From the NCBI GenBank assembly GCA_963768025.1, contig CAVYGM010000001.1, positions 124,001 to 188,000 on the forward strand: a DNA stretch of 64,000 bases. Direction: 5' to 3'. The notes under the pieces were generated by a model. That model worked only from the letters and a program-made list of their open reading frames with translations. It ran no database searches and had not been told where the DNA came from. Of this stretch, positions 38,256 to 48,895 are shown one piece after another (the first letter of the stretch is position 1; every line of letters begins with the position of its first letter). Made by a program: the position numbers and the translations under genes. Origin of the DNA: CAVYGM01 sp963768025 (lineage in GTDB: Bacteria > Bacteroidota > Bacteroidia > Cytophagales > Spirosomataceae).

Positions 38256-39256
38256 TCATACCTCTTGTAAAAAACTTTCACTGACCCTTTTTACGGTAGA
38301 TTCAAGTGTTTGGAAATCAAAAGGTAGGTACTGTTTTATTTTGGAATTATCGAATTTAAAATGATGCGAAGCCGAGCGGGCAGTGTCCCGGGTGATCAAC
38401 GGTTTGCTCCCGGTTAGCCAGCTTCGGACCGCTTCCACCCGCCATACCACACCGGCCAGGGTTTTCCCAACTTTCACGGAAGGGGGGCGCTTGTGAAGTG
38501 CTTGGGCAATGGTCCCAAACAACGTCTGATAAGAAGCCGTACCCGCACTCAGAATAAACCGCTCGGACCGAATATCCGACAAAAGCAGAATATGGATAGC
38601 CCTGGCTATATCCTGAACATCAACGTAATTTACGGTTCCTTCCGTATAAAATGGTTTCTCCTGGTGTACATACCGAAACAGCTGGGTACTACTTTTGTAC
38701 CAGTCGCCCTCACCCAAAATGAGCGAAGGATTCACGATGACGGCCTGCAATCCCTCGGCGATACCGCGCCACACTTCCAGCTCAGCCAGGTACTTGGTTT
38801 TGGCGTAGGCCGAGTTGTCGGGCGAATCCTCCCACCGCTGGGTTTCGTCAATCACAACCAGTCCAGGAGTTTCTATTCGTCGCGGGTCGGGGCGGCCCAG
38901 TGCGGCCACGCTACTTACGTGGCATAGCTTGCGGATCCCCTGTTTCAGGCAGGCATTCACCACGTTGGCCGTTCCTTCCACATTTACCTTTACCATAGCG
39001 GCGTTATCGCGGGGCACGAAGGACACCACGGCGGCGGCATGAACCACATAGTCCACCTGCTCCATGGCTCTCTCCAACGAAACCAGATCCAGAATATCCC
39101 CTTCAATCCAGCTCAGCCGATGCTCCACGTCTTTCAGAAGCGAGCGGTCGGAATGCGGGACGATGGAGCACCGAAACCGTGTGACCGCTCCAACAAAAAC
39201 TGCCGGACGGTGGCGCTGCCCACCAACCCGGTGGCTCCTGTAATGAGAATTTGCAT
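38256..39256 (-). CDS. NAD-dependent epimerase/dehydratase (extended SDR), frameshifted near the start
   Basis: About 333 residues from ATG 39256, where MQILITGATGLVGSATVRQF gives the TGxxGxxG NAD-binding motif. Two one-base losses near 39190 and 39165 then shift the frame; after them the protein is clean: WIEGDILDLVSLERAMEQVD, VVHAAAVVSF, HVSSVAALG and the catalytic Tyr-x3-Lys in NSAYAKTKYLAELEV. It belongs to the dihydroflavonol-reductase/nucleotide-sugar epimerase-like SDRs. Substrate unknown. Confidence 0.83.
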
Positions 39257-39407
39257 AGGTATAAAACCAAGGATCGTGGGTCAAAGTTCGTGAATTTCCC
39301 GGCACAATTTCGGGGTCAATTTTTGAATTGAAGGCTTTTATGTATTTCTTTGGTATACGTCACTGAATTCACTTGCTTCCTCCCGATCCGTTACTGTCTG
39401 ATTCATA

Positions 39408-40699
39408 ATGAAGAAAGTTTTTACAAACCTCACCTTCTGGGTACTCACGGCCATTACGGCGGGAGCTTTGCTGGGTCACTTTTTGCCCGAAACGGGACAG
39501 CAAATGCAGCCACTTGGCAAAGGATTCATTGACATTGTCAAGCTATTCATTAATCCCATCATTTTCCTAACCATATCACTGGGTATCAGTGGCATGGGGG
39601 ACCTGAAAAAAGTAGGAAAAGTGGGTGGAAAAGCACTTATTTACTTTGAAGTGATCACCACATTCGCTCTGCTGATCGGACTTGTGGTGGCATACGTGAT
39701 CCGGCCCGGCGATGGCGTGGTGACGGCCGGTATGGAGGCAGGTGTAACGGCTTCCACCGACGTATCAAAATTCAAAGAAACCGCCGACAAAGGATTTAGT
39801 TGGTTACAATTCGTAAAAGATAACCTGACGATTCAGGTACTTCTTTTTTCGATTCTGTTCGGTATATTTTTGAGCAAATTCAACGGCAAAAAGCGCATTG
39901 TGGACGTGCTAACGTATATTTCCAAATACGTCTTCAAGGCCCTGCACTTCGTGATGCTGTTTGCGCCCATCGGGGCCTTCGGCGGCATGGCCTACACCAT
40001 CGGAAAGTACGGAATCAAAACCCTCCTGCCCCTGGGCAAGCTGATGCTCACGGTGTACATTACCATGGGTCTTTTCATTTTTGTAGTGCTGTACCTGGTT
40101 CTACGGTACTATCGCGTGAGCCTCATGAAGTACCTCAACTACATCCGCGAGGAATTGCTGATTGTGCTGGGTACCTCTTCCTCCGAGGCAGGGCTACCTT
40201 CTCTCATGGAAAAACTCGAACGCATGGGTTGCTCCAAACCGTGGTGGGGCTGGTGGTACCCGCCGGTTATTCGTTCAACCTTGATGGCACTACCATATAC
40301 CTGTCTATGGCCACTATTTTTCTGGCGCAGGTATACGGAGTGGAGCTTACTTTCTCACAGCTACTCACGATTATTGGCGTGCTGATGATCACCTCTAAGG
40401 GTGCCGCTGGTGTCACGGGTAGTGGGTTTGTGGTGCTGGCTTCTACACTGTCAGCCATCAAAGTTATCCCGGTTGAAGGCCTGGCTCTGCTGCTGGGCGT
40501 GGATCGGTTCATGTCCGAAGCCCGCGCCATCACCAACTTCATCGGCAACGGTGTGGCTACGATCTGGATTGCCAATAATGAAAAAGATTTCGACCGGGCT
40601 AAGATGAACTACGCCTTTGGGCATTTGGAGGAGACCGAGGATATCGTGGAGGATAATTTGGTCTTTTTGAAGGAAAAGGGAGGAACGGAAGAAAGATGA
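39408..40699 (+). CDS. Dicarboxylate/amino acid:cation symporter (DAACS), one frameshift
   Basis: About 430 residues. The first part has FINPIIFLTISLGISGMGDL and ELLIVLGTSSSEAGLPSLME, the serine-rich hairpin motif of GltP/DctA transporters. After one lost base near 40233 the protein continues VVGLVVPAGYSFNLDGTTIY, the conserved GYxFNxDGT motif, and ends with the TM8 region NFIGNGVATIWIANNEKDFD. It imports glutamate, aspartate or C4-dicarboxylates with sodium or protons. Confidence 0.87.
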
Positions 40700-40718
40700 A
40701 AGGTACCTTGCACTCGGC

Positions 40719-40784
40719 CTGATTTGCAATCAGGTTGCTCTCTTTTCGCTTTTGCAACATCGGTTCGAACCGATTACAAATCAG
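40719..40784. repeat. REP-like nested palindrome
   Basis: Outer arms CTGATTTG (40719-40726) and CAAATCAG (40777-40784); inner GTTGC/GCAAC (40734-40738/40754-40758); and a perfect 16-bp palindrome ATCGGTTCGAACCGAT at 40759-40774. It lies after the symporter stop and may also terminate it. Related in plan to 34080-34158. Confidence 0.55.
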
Positions 40785-40811
40785 TATTAGCGGGTAAATT
40801 GAAGTGCTACT

Positions 40812-41483
40812 GTGAAACACGAAATTCGTTACCTCGCCACCGATCTTGAGCTTCGAGCATTGGTCGATTTGGCACCACTAGCTGACCAATTAGTTCAACT
40901 AGGTTTGCTCTCATATCATGTAGGGCCCTGGGAGGACGGCTCGTGGTCTGCTCGATTCGCGACAGGAGAGTGGTTTCCGGAGCCAGACTCTGGCATCGCT
41001 GCGATGCTCACCGCCATTGAATCACTGGACGAGCTAGCCCGGAGTATATGGGCAGTCTGCACCAGTCGCGATTTCAACATCGGCTATGATTGTGGTGATG
41101 AGCCTTGGGCCTTTACTCAGCAACTGCTACCCGCCACGCTCGCCCGGATGGGCGCCGTTGGCGCAAGCCTTGTGATCACGATTTATCCGATACTGGAAAC
41201 AGAGGCTGTTGAAGCCGCCATTTCCATTCTGAGAAAAGACACATGGATCAAGAGAAGAATTGGTAAAAGAGCTGGATCCAGTATTAGTTATACCGATTCA
41301 TCAGCATTAAAGAAAAATCAGGCATATGCTAAGGTGACTTTGCATGGCAAGAAGGGATCCGTTTTCGTGCACTGCCTTATGGAATTAACTATGGAAGGGG
41401 ATTGGGGGATCAAAGAAATACTGAAAAGAGAACTGCGATTATCTCCAATTACTCCTCCGCCTGAAGGAATAGCAGGGTTCTAA
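40812..41483 (+). CDS. Hypothetical protein, possible DUF4279-like plus Coa1-like fusion
   Basis: A 223-residue cytoplasmic protein. The first 135 residues (LLSYHVGPWEDGSWSARFAT; RSIWAVCTSRDFNIGYDCGD; ATLARMGAVGASLVITIYPI) resemble the layout of DUF4279 immunity-like proteins. The last 85 (AYAKVTLHGKKGSVFVHCLM, ELTMEGDWGIKEILKRELRL) resemble the Coa1/Tim21 fold. Both matches are from memory of family style and are weak. The second half is more AT-rich than the first. No operon partner. Confidence 0.5.
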   Translation: MKHEIRYLATDLELRALVDLAPLADQLVQLGLLSYHVGPWEDGSWSARFATGEWFPEPDSGIAAMLTAIESLDELARSIWAVCTSRDFNIGYDCGDEPWAFTQQLLPATLARMGAVGASLVITIYPILETEAVEAAISILRKDTWIKRRIGKRAGSSISYTDSSALKKNQAYAKVTLHGKKGSVFVHCLMELTMEGDWGIKEILKRELRLSPITPPPEGIAGF

Positions 41484-41586
41484 CCTTATTCTTTGTAGCC
41501 AATGCCGCACGTAGTGATGTAGAGTAGGGTTATAAATACATAATACATGAATATCCAGTTGCAAACGGCTCATAGTCGGATCATCC

Positions 41587-42523
41587 TCATTTTATAGGGC
41601 TCTTCTGCCGATTCTTCAGTTCCCGTTTGCTCATTTCCTGTTCAATGACCGATTCAGGATGGTCGGATAGGTAATCCTTTCGGGGCTGTAACCGACCGGC
41701 TTGCTGCTCATCCTTGAGCCAGAATCGAACGGGTACGTAGGCCCAATAATGCTTCTCATCGGTTGGCTTACCGTTTTTGATGACAGGAGCTTCGTAATTA
41801 TAATGTACAGCAAATCGCACGTGCGGCCCAAAATCGTAGTTTTCGCCCCCAACGATACCGAGTGGGGTTCCCGCTTCGACAAATTGACCCGGCTTGACGA
41901 AAATACTTTTCGGCCGAAAAACGGTGTAGGTGGCAAAGCTACAGTCGGGGTGATTGATCTCGACCCTGTTGTCGTCGCGGTGAAAGCTCAGATGAGTACC
42001 CATAAGCGCGGCATCACTGTGCACCGCCGATACCGTTCCCCGGCGGGCCGCAAACACGGTGTCTCCGCTGTTCATTTTAATGGCCAGCGAATACCAGTCT
42101 TTGGGGTCTTCCTGGCCGGCGTAGAGTTTGCCAAGGTAACTCAATTCGCTCGCCTAACCCGTTTGCCCGGACTCGCCGGTAGCAGGTACACCACTGCCGT
42201 ATCGACTTTGGTTTGTTTACAGCCTTTTATGAAACTGACATTATACCGAAACGACGTTGCTTGATTGGGTTGAGGCTGCAGTTTGAAAAGCGACTGTTGC
42301 CCCGGCCTGACATCGGTTCGATAGGGTAGCGCGCCGAGGTCCGCAGCCCAATCAATTCGCTGAATGTAATGGTAATCGTGTAGGGGCAGAAGCCTGAGTT
42401 ACGACACGAAAAGGCATACGCCCCCGTGTTATCTTTTTCATAAGTTACCTCAATAGGCGATTGGGCGTTGATCCTGGCGAAAGGCAAAAGGGTTAAGCCG
42501 ATGAGTGTGAGCAGACGAATCAT
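41587..42523 (-). CDS. M23-like peptidase-fold secreted protein, frameshifted
   Basis: About 310 residues. It starts at ATG 42523 with a signal peptide (MIRLLTLIGLTLLPFARINA). Two frameshifts, near 42290 and 42155, join the N-terminal beta domain (SLFKLQPQPNQATSFRYNVS) to a lysostaphin-like M23 domain (VFAARRGTVSAVHSDAALMG; IFVKPGQFVEAGTPLGIVGG). The HxH zinc motif appears as PHVRFAVH, where the second ligand of HLHF is replaced, so activity is doubtful. The role may be cell-wall binding rather than cleavage. Confidence 0.72.
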
Positions 42524-42619
42524 GACAAGGCTGGAACAAGGGGTTTTCGACGGAGTATAGCGAGCGAAAATAAGGTTTTTTTCGTAATACTATCAGTTGA
42601 TTTTCAAGTTTTTGTTAGC

Positions 42620-43087
42620 AACCACCAGGCTATTCAATGGGGCCAGTACCCGATTGCCTTTGGCTTCTGGCAGGTGCACTACTTTTTTCCCGACAGCAGC
42701 CGAATATCGTTGGGCCAGACTGCTTCGGCATCTACAAATGTATTGGTCAGTTCATTTGAGGGAATGCCCGTCAGCCGGAAAAACGCCGCCCGGTTGAAAG
42801 ACAACCCGAATGGCTAAAAAATCATGGCCACCGTATCGGTAAATAGATTGGGTATACAGTCCGTTAACGATAGCGCGGGGATAGGTGATAACCTCGTTCG
42901 ACGGGATATAACTAAACCGCTGCGGTTCTTTGGGGTAAAATGTCAGCGACTGATGAGGGAGTGGCGTATGGTGGTAAACTGGCGGAGATACATCACGACT
43001 GAACATTAAGCGAATAACTTCGTAGCGCAGAACAAACTCCGTCAGAGCCGGATTCCCGAATTGGCCTTTGTGCAGCGTAATCTCCAT
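42620..43087 (-). pseudogene. AraC N-terminal domain fused to an alpha/beta-hydrolase fragment (remnant)
   Basis: From ATG 43087 the product (ITLHKGQFGNPALTEFVLRY, then FLAIRVVFQPGG) matches the N-terminal sensor domain of the AraC proteins at 57154, 59265 and 59851. After one frameshift it reads RLTGIPSNELTNTFVDAEAV and then switches to DNA matching the hydrolase gene: 42645-42695 closely matches 58619-58668 (both contain AGTACCCGATTGCCTTT and CACTACTTTTTTCC). No HTH remains. This is a recombination product, not a working regulator. Confidence 0.7.
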
Positions 43088-43192
43088 TGCGAAAACAAGG
43101 TGTTTTTGTTGTGGAAATTTACTGATTTTTAGGATGCACAACAACATCCGTTTAGTTTCTGGTCTGATTTGTTGTACGTCAGTACCAAGTCG

Positions 43193-43939
43193 TTAGGGGC
43201 AGTTCTGAAGGAACATTTTCGGCAAACCTTTTCGTCCCAAAAAGTAAATGATCATTTTGTAATCCCTGCAAGCCGCATCAGTTTGGTCTAGCTGCTGTTG
43301 AATATTGGCTCGTTGCATGTACAGTTTATCGCTGTAGGGGTTGCGTCGAATCAGTTCGTCTACGCATTTCAGCATTCGTTTGTAGTCCTTTTTTGACAGA
43401 GCCGCACTCAATTCATCGATATAATACGCATCGTCATGCAGACCATAGGTAATTTGAGGATTGTAGCCTACGACGGCAATTTCGCCCAGAATGAAATCAG
43501 GCTTGACGGGCTCTACATAAAAGGTATTATTCCCGGAACGAGTCTCCAGGGTAAACTTGATGGGCAGGAACAGCATAATGCTGTCCTGACTGGCGGACGG
43601 GTCGACGGGCATCCACATCTTACTGGTTAGCCCGACCACTCGCCTGACCTCCTTATCAATGGCTGCTCCGAGGGAATTTATAATGGCAACCTGACTTAGC
43701 TTCCCTGCTGGTGTTATGATCAGCGAGACCAGTGAAGTTCCCACAATAGCCGATTGCTGGGCATGCATAGGGTAGCGAAGATTTGTCATCATGTACCCAT
43801 TAAAGGCCATGGCTCCGTTTACGAAACGTTCTTTGGGAAAAACACGAAGGGTGTCAATCCGGGCATAGGTGGGGCCTGCGGCTAAATAGGAAAGCAACAG
43901 GAATGTACTCAACAGAGAATGATAGCGGAAGTAGCGCAT
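43193..43939 (-). CDS. Secreted protein with TonB C-terminal-like domain and helical tail
   Basis: A 248-residue protein with a signal peptide (MRYFRYHSLLSTFLLLSYLA). Residues about 45-130 (MTNLRYPMHAQQSAIVGTSL, LIITPAGKLSQVAIINSLGA, IDKEVRRVV) look like the TonB_C fold found in energy-transducer proteins. The C-terminal part (LSAALSKKDYKRMLKCVDEL, YMQRANIQQQLDQTDAACRD) is TPR-like. It has no TM anchor with a proline-rich linker, so it is not a classical TonB. Function unknown. Confidence 0.68.
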   Translation of the reverse strand: MRYFRYHSLLSTFLLLSYLAAGPTYARIDTLRVFPKERFVNGAMAFNGYMMTNLRYPMHAQQSAIVGTSLVSLIITPAGKLSQVAIINSLGAAIDKEVRRVVGLTSKMWMPVDPSASQDSIMLFLPIKFTLETRSGNNTFYVEPVKPDFILGEIAVVGYNPQITYGLHDDAYYIDELSAALSKKDYKRMLKCVDELIRRNPYSDKLYMQRANIQQQLDQTDAACRDYKMIIYFLGRKGLPKMFLQNCP

Positions 43940-43974
43940 AGGTTCTAGAGGTAAAGTTGAACAGACTCTTTATA

Positions 43975-44412
43975 TCAAAAAAACATCCACCAAAAGGCTT
44001 TCCACTGCTCGACATTGATACCGAAAAGTAAAAATAAGTAGATCGCTAGGTAAGCAGGGAGGGCCACTACGTAAAGCCGGTAAATTTTGTTGTTAAAACG
44101 CTCGTAAATTAGTAAGCCGACCATAATAAGCAGCGCCAGAATCGGTCCCGGCAATCCCAGGCGGCCCAACGCCGGATTAATGAAGGGTAATACGGACAGG
44201 ACCATGTAGCGGGCATGGTAGCGTACGGTATGGCGGTGGTAAATGGCAAGACCGTAGGTCAACGAAAAGAATGCGACGTCAGCAAATCCTATCAGGCGGA
44301 TGTCTATCTGACCTGGCGGCACGGGTAGGTTTCGGATAAAGCCCAGGCGTATCAGCCAGAAGATAGAGGATAGCATGAGCACCGCTACTATATACGATCC
44401 TTTGCCAATCAA
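43975..44412 (-). CDS. Polytopic membrane protein, probably 5'-truncated; duplicated at 58869
   Basis: About 145 residues with four to five hydrophobic helices (VLMLSSIFWLIRLGFI, VAFFSLTYGLAIYHRHTVRY, PILALLIMVGLLIYERF, LYVVALPAYLAIYLFLLFGI). The frame is open upstream without an ATG (FYSSKKLELHRLIGKG), and a stop lies just beyond, so the N-terminus is missing. The segment 43976-44385 is repeated at 58858-59265 with about nine identical bases in ten by eye. No family recognised. Confidence 0.6.
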   Translation of the reverse strand: MIGKGSYIVAVLMLSSIFWLIRLGFIRNLPVPPGQIDIRLIGFADVAFFSLTYGLAIYHRHTVRYHARYMVLSVLPFINPALGRLGLPGPILALLIMVGLLIYERFNNKIYRLYVVALPAYLAIYLFLLFGINVEQWKAFWWMFF

Positions 44413-44509
44413 CCGGTGAAGTTCCAGCTTTTTGCTGCTGTAAAAGTTTCAACGTCCTGCCCCAATTTTGGCAATGAATCGTTAGCGGCAGTTCAGTTCA
44501 AATAAGGCC

Positions 44510-45616
44510 TTAATCAATTTTGTTTAAAAATATTGTATTGGCATTTTGAACAAGGTCAAACCCGGTCACCTTACCCTTATTGTTTTTTTTGAACTGTAGA
44601 ATGCCCTGTACACCTTTACTATAGAATCGCTCTCCTGTTTCTGCATAAAGCTTTGGTTTCATTATAAGAACTTTTCCCCGCATAAAGTTTAGGTAAAGGT
44701 CATTGCCTACTCGTGTAATTGCAATCGTATCATTAAATAATTTGTAATGCCCTTTATACTGATCGAGCAGACCGGTGTCCAGCCTGATTTCCGGTTTCCT
44801 AAAAATAAACTGCAGACCTCTAGCTCCACCGTAGGGGCCTGAGCTTGCATGACTCATTTTCGCTACCACAAGGCTTTCCATTTCTAATCCTTTGTAGTTG
44901 TGTGCCTTTATCTGTTTCATAAGTTTGCCGAAATTATGCGTCTGATCCATTTCCTCTTCATATTCACTGCTATGTAAAAATAGTTTGGCATTTAGCGACT
45001 TATGTTTAGCTGCGTACTCTTTTTCAAACTTAAACGTTACCGCATCATCATAATCTAATGAAGGGCTGCCAATAATGTAATGCTTAAAAAGAGCTGGTTC
45101 TTGAAAAAGCACATACAAAGCGAAGAGTCCACCCAAAGAGCCTCCGGTCAACGTGTTTTCATTTGGATCAGTGCGGTAGCGGGAATCAATCAGCCTGATA
45201 ACTTCCTGCTTTATAACCTCTAGAAACTTGGGACCACCACCCGAACCTGAATCTTCTTTTATCTGAGTCGGAGAAAAATCCCTATTTCTGTTCGCATCAT
45301 AGTTATCAGGCCAGGTGATGCCGACAAGAATCAATTCAGGAACAAAGCCATCATAGTACAAACCACCATTAATGCCCATTATTACCGGGAAGCTCCATTG
45401 CCCGTCTAACATATATAAAACTGGATACTTGCGGGTAGTGTCGCTGCCATAGCTGCCGGGCAATGCAATATTTAATACATAGTCTCTGTTGTTGGTAATA
45501 GATTTGAACTTCAACACGTGGGTACCGGACAATTCCACTGCCGATTCTTGGCAATACGTGCGATTAGTACAAGTAAAAAATATAAAGAGCCCGAGCAAAT
45601 ATTTAATATTAAACAT
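44510..45616 (-). CDS. Secreted esterase of the alpha/beta-hydrolase (Fes/BesA-like) group
   Basis: A 368-residue protein with a signal peptide ending near TYCQ (residue 23). The PVLYMLDGQWSFPVIMGING block and the nucleophile elbow LTGGSLGGLFALY (Ser160) are typical of putative esterase/ferri-siderophore esterases; the catalytic His is probably in MSHASSGPYGG. A C-terminal domain of about 80 residues (LLDQYKGHYKLFNDTIAITR) resembles beta-lactamase-associated DUF tails. Likely hydrolyses an ester substrate in the periplasm. Complete frame, AT-richer than neighbours. Confidence 0.8.
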   Translation of the reverse strand: MFNIKYLLGLFIFFTCTNRTYCQESAVELSGTHVLKFKSITNNRDYVLNIALPGSYGSDTTRKYPVLYMLDGQWSFPVIMGINGGLYYDGFVPELILVGITWPDNYDANRNRDFSPTQIKEDSGSGGGPKFLEVIKQEVIRLIDSRYRTDPNENTLTGGSLGGLFALYVLFQEPALFKHYIIGSPSLDYDDAVTFKFEKEYAAKHKSLNAKLFLHSSEYEEEMDQTHNFGKLMKQIKAHNYKGLEMESLVVAKMSHASSGPYGGARGLQFIFRKPEIRLDTGLLDQYKGHYKLFNDTIAITRVGNDLYLNFMRGKVLIMKPKLYAETGERFYSKGVQGILQFKKNNKGKVTGFDLVQNANTIFLNKID

Positions 45617-46023
45617 ACAATAAGTTGGTGTAATTGCCTTTTGTTGAGATTGAAAAAAGTTTGATAGTACCCAGAAATTATCAATTTCTCTTGAACATGT
45701 GAAAATTTTGCGGACGTCGCCAGGTGGTACCTTTTGTATTTATATATACTTGTCAAATAATTGACTTGTAGTATTCATGTTGTATTGATCCAATAAGCTT
45801 TTTCAACCGTCCTATTTCTACATAAATATATAGTAGGATACAATTTAATCAATTCTCAAATTCAATGCATCAGACGGCCTCTTGATTTTATCAACCGGTA
45901 GGTAGCTCAGGTGGGTGTAGCACAATCTGCTAACCCCGATTTTATATCGTCTCCACCCTGGTCTTTGTCATTACAATCCTTCATCGTCCTAAGGTATGCT
46001 GTACAAAGCCCACGGTAGGGCAT
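45617..46023. other. Intergenic region, 407 bp
   Basis: AT-rich region between the esterase start and the 3' end of the receptor gene, both minus. The esterase promoter should lie in its left half. Around 45899-45960 a TAGCTCAGGTGGGTGTAGC stretch resembles a tRNA D-arm but the rest does not fold. No convincing coding sequence. Confidence 0.4.
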
Positions 46024-48454
46024 TTATTGAACCCGCTTCCTTTCATCTTCGGAGCGCAGCACCCTGGTACTTGTTTTCATTTTCTGATTCCCAAAAGGGC
46101 ACGACCAGGAGAGTTTGACGGTAGGTTGTGTAAACTGCAAACTGTATTGAAAAACCTGGCCCAGTGCTGGTATATCTGCTTTTGAACGGAAAACCATCGT
46201 ATTGAAAATATTGTCGTATCCCAGGCTTAGTTTACCGCCGTTTTTCTTGAATTTCTTCTGCAAAGCGGCATTGGCTGCACCAAAAGGTTGGAGTTTGAAA
46301 ATACCAAATAATCCCCCTGAATTGAAGTACCCTGTGAGTTCTAACGACATTTGTTTAGGAAATAAAAAACTTTGCATGGTCGTTGCGGTCAGGTTGGGTA
46401 CTTCTACCCGGATGGGGGCACCGTTGTAGTAGGCATTGGTCTGCTGCCAAATCCCGGTCAAATTAGCGTACATAGACCACCACTTGGTGGGGGCATAGCT
46501 TTGGCTGATCGTGAACGAGAGCGTTTTTTGATTTTTTAGATTATTGGAAATAGAATACTGCTTGTTTGTTCCTTCTTTTACTTGCGCCTGGAAAGAAGCG
46601 ATGGTGCTGTCTTCGTGGGTGTACTGTAAGGTGACAAGCGTTCCTTTGAAACGGTAATCGGCTTTCAACGTGTTGGAAATAGCAGGCTGCAAAGCTGCAT
46701 TGCCCGCAAAATAGGTGTTGGGGTCAGTAAATATCACAAACGGAGCCAGGTCATTGAAGGTAGGACGCGTGATGCGGCGGCTGTATGACACACCAAGCGA
46801 GGACTCTTTGCTGATGGTGCGCGATAAAAACAAACTGGGGAATAGCCGACCATACTTTCTGTCCACAATATTGGCCTGTTCCAATGAACCCAGGTTGGAT
46901 GTCGTATATTCGTAGCGAAGCCCCCCTTTGGCGGTAGTTTTGGGATTGAGAGCCACCTCGAAGGAAGAGTACGCAGCCAATATTCGCTCTTTCAGCGTGT
47001 ATTTTGCCGAAAATTCAGGGTCAAGGTACCAACGGGTTCCTTCCAGTGACTCCAACGATATATCGTTGGTAAAATCGGAGGAGACGGCCTTGATACCCGT
47101 TTCCATTTTTGTTTTCTTTCCTACGTTGCGGCTATAATCCAACTGAGCAACGGCAATGGTGATGGGTGTTTTCTTACCACTCCTTAGCATTTGCGTTTTA
47201 TAAGGTGTGCCATCGGGCGTGGACCAGCGGTTGTCATACGTAATAGGATTGTTGTCGTTGTAGTACAAATAGTCGGCACTGAGACTCAGGGATTCATTGG
47301 CCCGAAACGTATGCTGAACGTTGAGATTCCCCCCAAGATGCTGCCAGAGATTTACTTCATTTGTTTCAGTTCTGATAAGCGAGTCAACAATCGCATTGCT
47401 GGAAAAAGTAGAGTTTGTCACAGAACTCATCACCCAATTATTTCGATAGCCTGAAATCAAGCCACCAACGGTCGTTTTTTTATCCAATTGATAATCAAAG
47501 CCCATCCGTGCGGTATTCGTGTTGCGTGTGGGGAGACGCAAGATGTCATTATTTGTTTCGACTTGCCGCCCATTATAGGGGATGCTTCTATAAAAGCTCA
47601 TGTATTGTTGCTGACCCTGGCGGTTGTAGTCGTAGTTCAAAAAGGTATTCAATTTTCCTTTTCGATAATTGGTATTGATGCTACCACCGCCCACTTCGCC
47701 CTTTCCGTAGCCTGCCGAGAGCGAGTAAGAACCATTGAAGCCTTCATTTTCATTTTTCTTCAACACAATATTGATGTATCCCGCATTGCCTTCGGCATCC
47801 ATATTGGCGGGAGGCGTAACCAATATTTCTATGGTTTCGATGCTATTGGCGCTCATGCCATTCAACATCTGAACGGCGGCTTCACTAGTCATGTAATTCT
47901 GCCGCCCGTTGATCATCACGACGACCCCACTTTTTCCCGAAAGGGCGATGGTGTTGTTTTGCCGATTGACGACAACGCCCGGTGAGCGTTCCAAAACCTC
48001 CAGGGCGGTGCTCCCCGCCGATGTGCTACTGCTTGCCACATTGACCACAAGCCGATCTATTTTTTGCTCGAACAAGGCTTTTTTTGCCGCTACTGCCACT
48101 TCCTGCAATTGGGTAGTGCTTTCGTGAAGTGTGAGAGTGCCAAAGTCTTTGGGGGCTTTATCCTTTTCCAACCTGAACGGACGCACACTAAAAGGCTCGT
48201 AGCCAATCAAACTGATGTTGATAAAGTAGCTTTCAGGGGCTATGTTCTCAAGCAGGAATTGCCCATTGGTATCAGAAATGCCCCCCTTTAAGAATAGGCT
48301 ATCGGAAGAACGATTCATGAGGATGCTTGCCCCGGCGATGGGTCGGTCCTTGTCGTCCAATACACGACCTCGAATTTGACTTTGGGCAAAGCTTGTTTGA
48401 GTCTCCGAGAATCAAACAAACTAGGATTAAACGGAGTAAGCGGGGTGTTTTCAT
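46024..48454 (-). CDS. Outer-membrane beta-barrel receptor (paralogue of 23972), one frameshift near the start
   Basis: About 809 residues. ATG 48454 starts a signal peptide (MKTPRLLRLILVCLILG); one indel near 48412 joins it to ETQTSFAQSQIRGRVLDDKD and the main frame. CarboxypepD_reg-like domain (GGISDTNGQFLLENIAPESY), plug (ALEVLERSPGVVVNRQNNTI; VVVMINGRQNYMTSEAAVQM), then the OMP_b-brl_3 barrel (LFPSLFLSRTISKESSLGVS). Same family as the gene at 23972. A copy of the 150-bp element lies about 250 bases upstream of its start. Confidence 0.85.
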
Positions 48455-48705
48455 ACATTCTAATTTTTTATTTGCCGTGGATAAAAGGCTGGGATTTGAT
48501 ACCCTAAGGAACTATATCCGCTCAGCCATAGCTGGAATAAATGTATTCATTGTGCCTGATACTTAGATCAGTACACCCCTATAACTTAGTAGGCGGTATA
48601 TTTTCGCCTAAACGGTTACTTAAACCTCTGCGCTGTGTCTCACCAAAGCCGTGAGGTGAAGAATAGCTTCGGAGAATCGGACGTTGTGTTTGGTTGAAAT
48701 CGGGG

Positions 48706-48860
48706 TAAGATTCTTCCTGCCTTCTCGCATTAGTCGTGTAAACATCTCGATCAGGAAACAACCGTGCAACTGCCGTTGTGTGAATGGTCGTTTTATTGCG
48801 TGAATAGCAATATCTGGTATGCCGTTGAGTGAACGGTAGGGAATGGGAGCGAAAATCCGC
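48706..48860 (+). repeat. ~150-bp dispersed element, copy 1
   Basis: Contains AAGATTCTTCCTG near its left end, then three direct 12-mers: TTGTGTGAATGG (48776-48787), TTGCGTGAATAG (48796-48807) and TTGAGTGAACGG (48825-48836), offsets 20 and 29 bp. The same layout recurs at 51033 and 52304. This copy lies upstream of the receptor gene at 46024-48454. Confidence 0.85.
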
Positions 48861-48895
48861 ACCCCTTGCCGCTGGGTTTCAAGCGGCTAATCCCG

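Noticed and set aside
45899..45960. tRNA-like stretch with TAGCTCAGGTGGGTGTAGC and CTGCTAA (Ser-GCU-like loop)
   Set aside because: The anticodon stem bases do not pair and there is no T-arm GTTCGAATC or acceptor stem, so it is at most a decayed fragment or chance.
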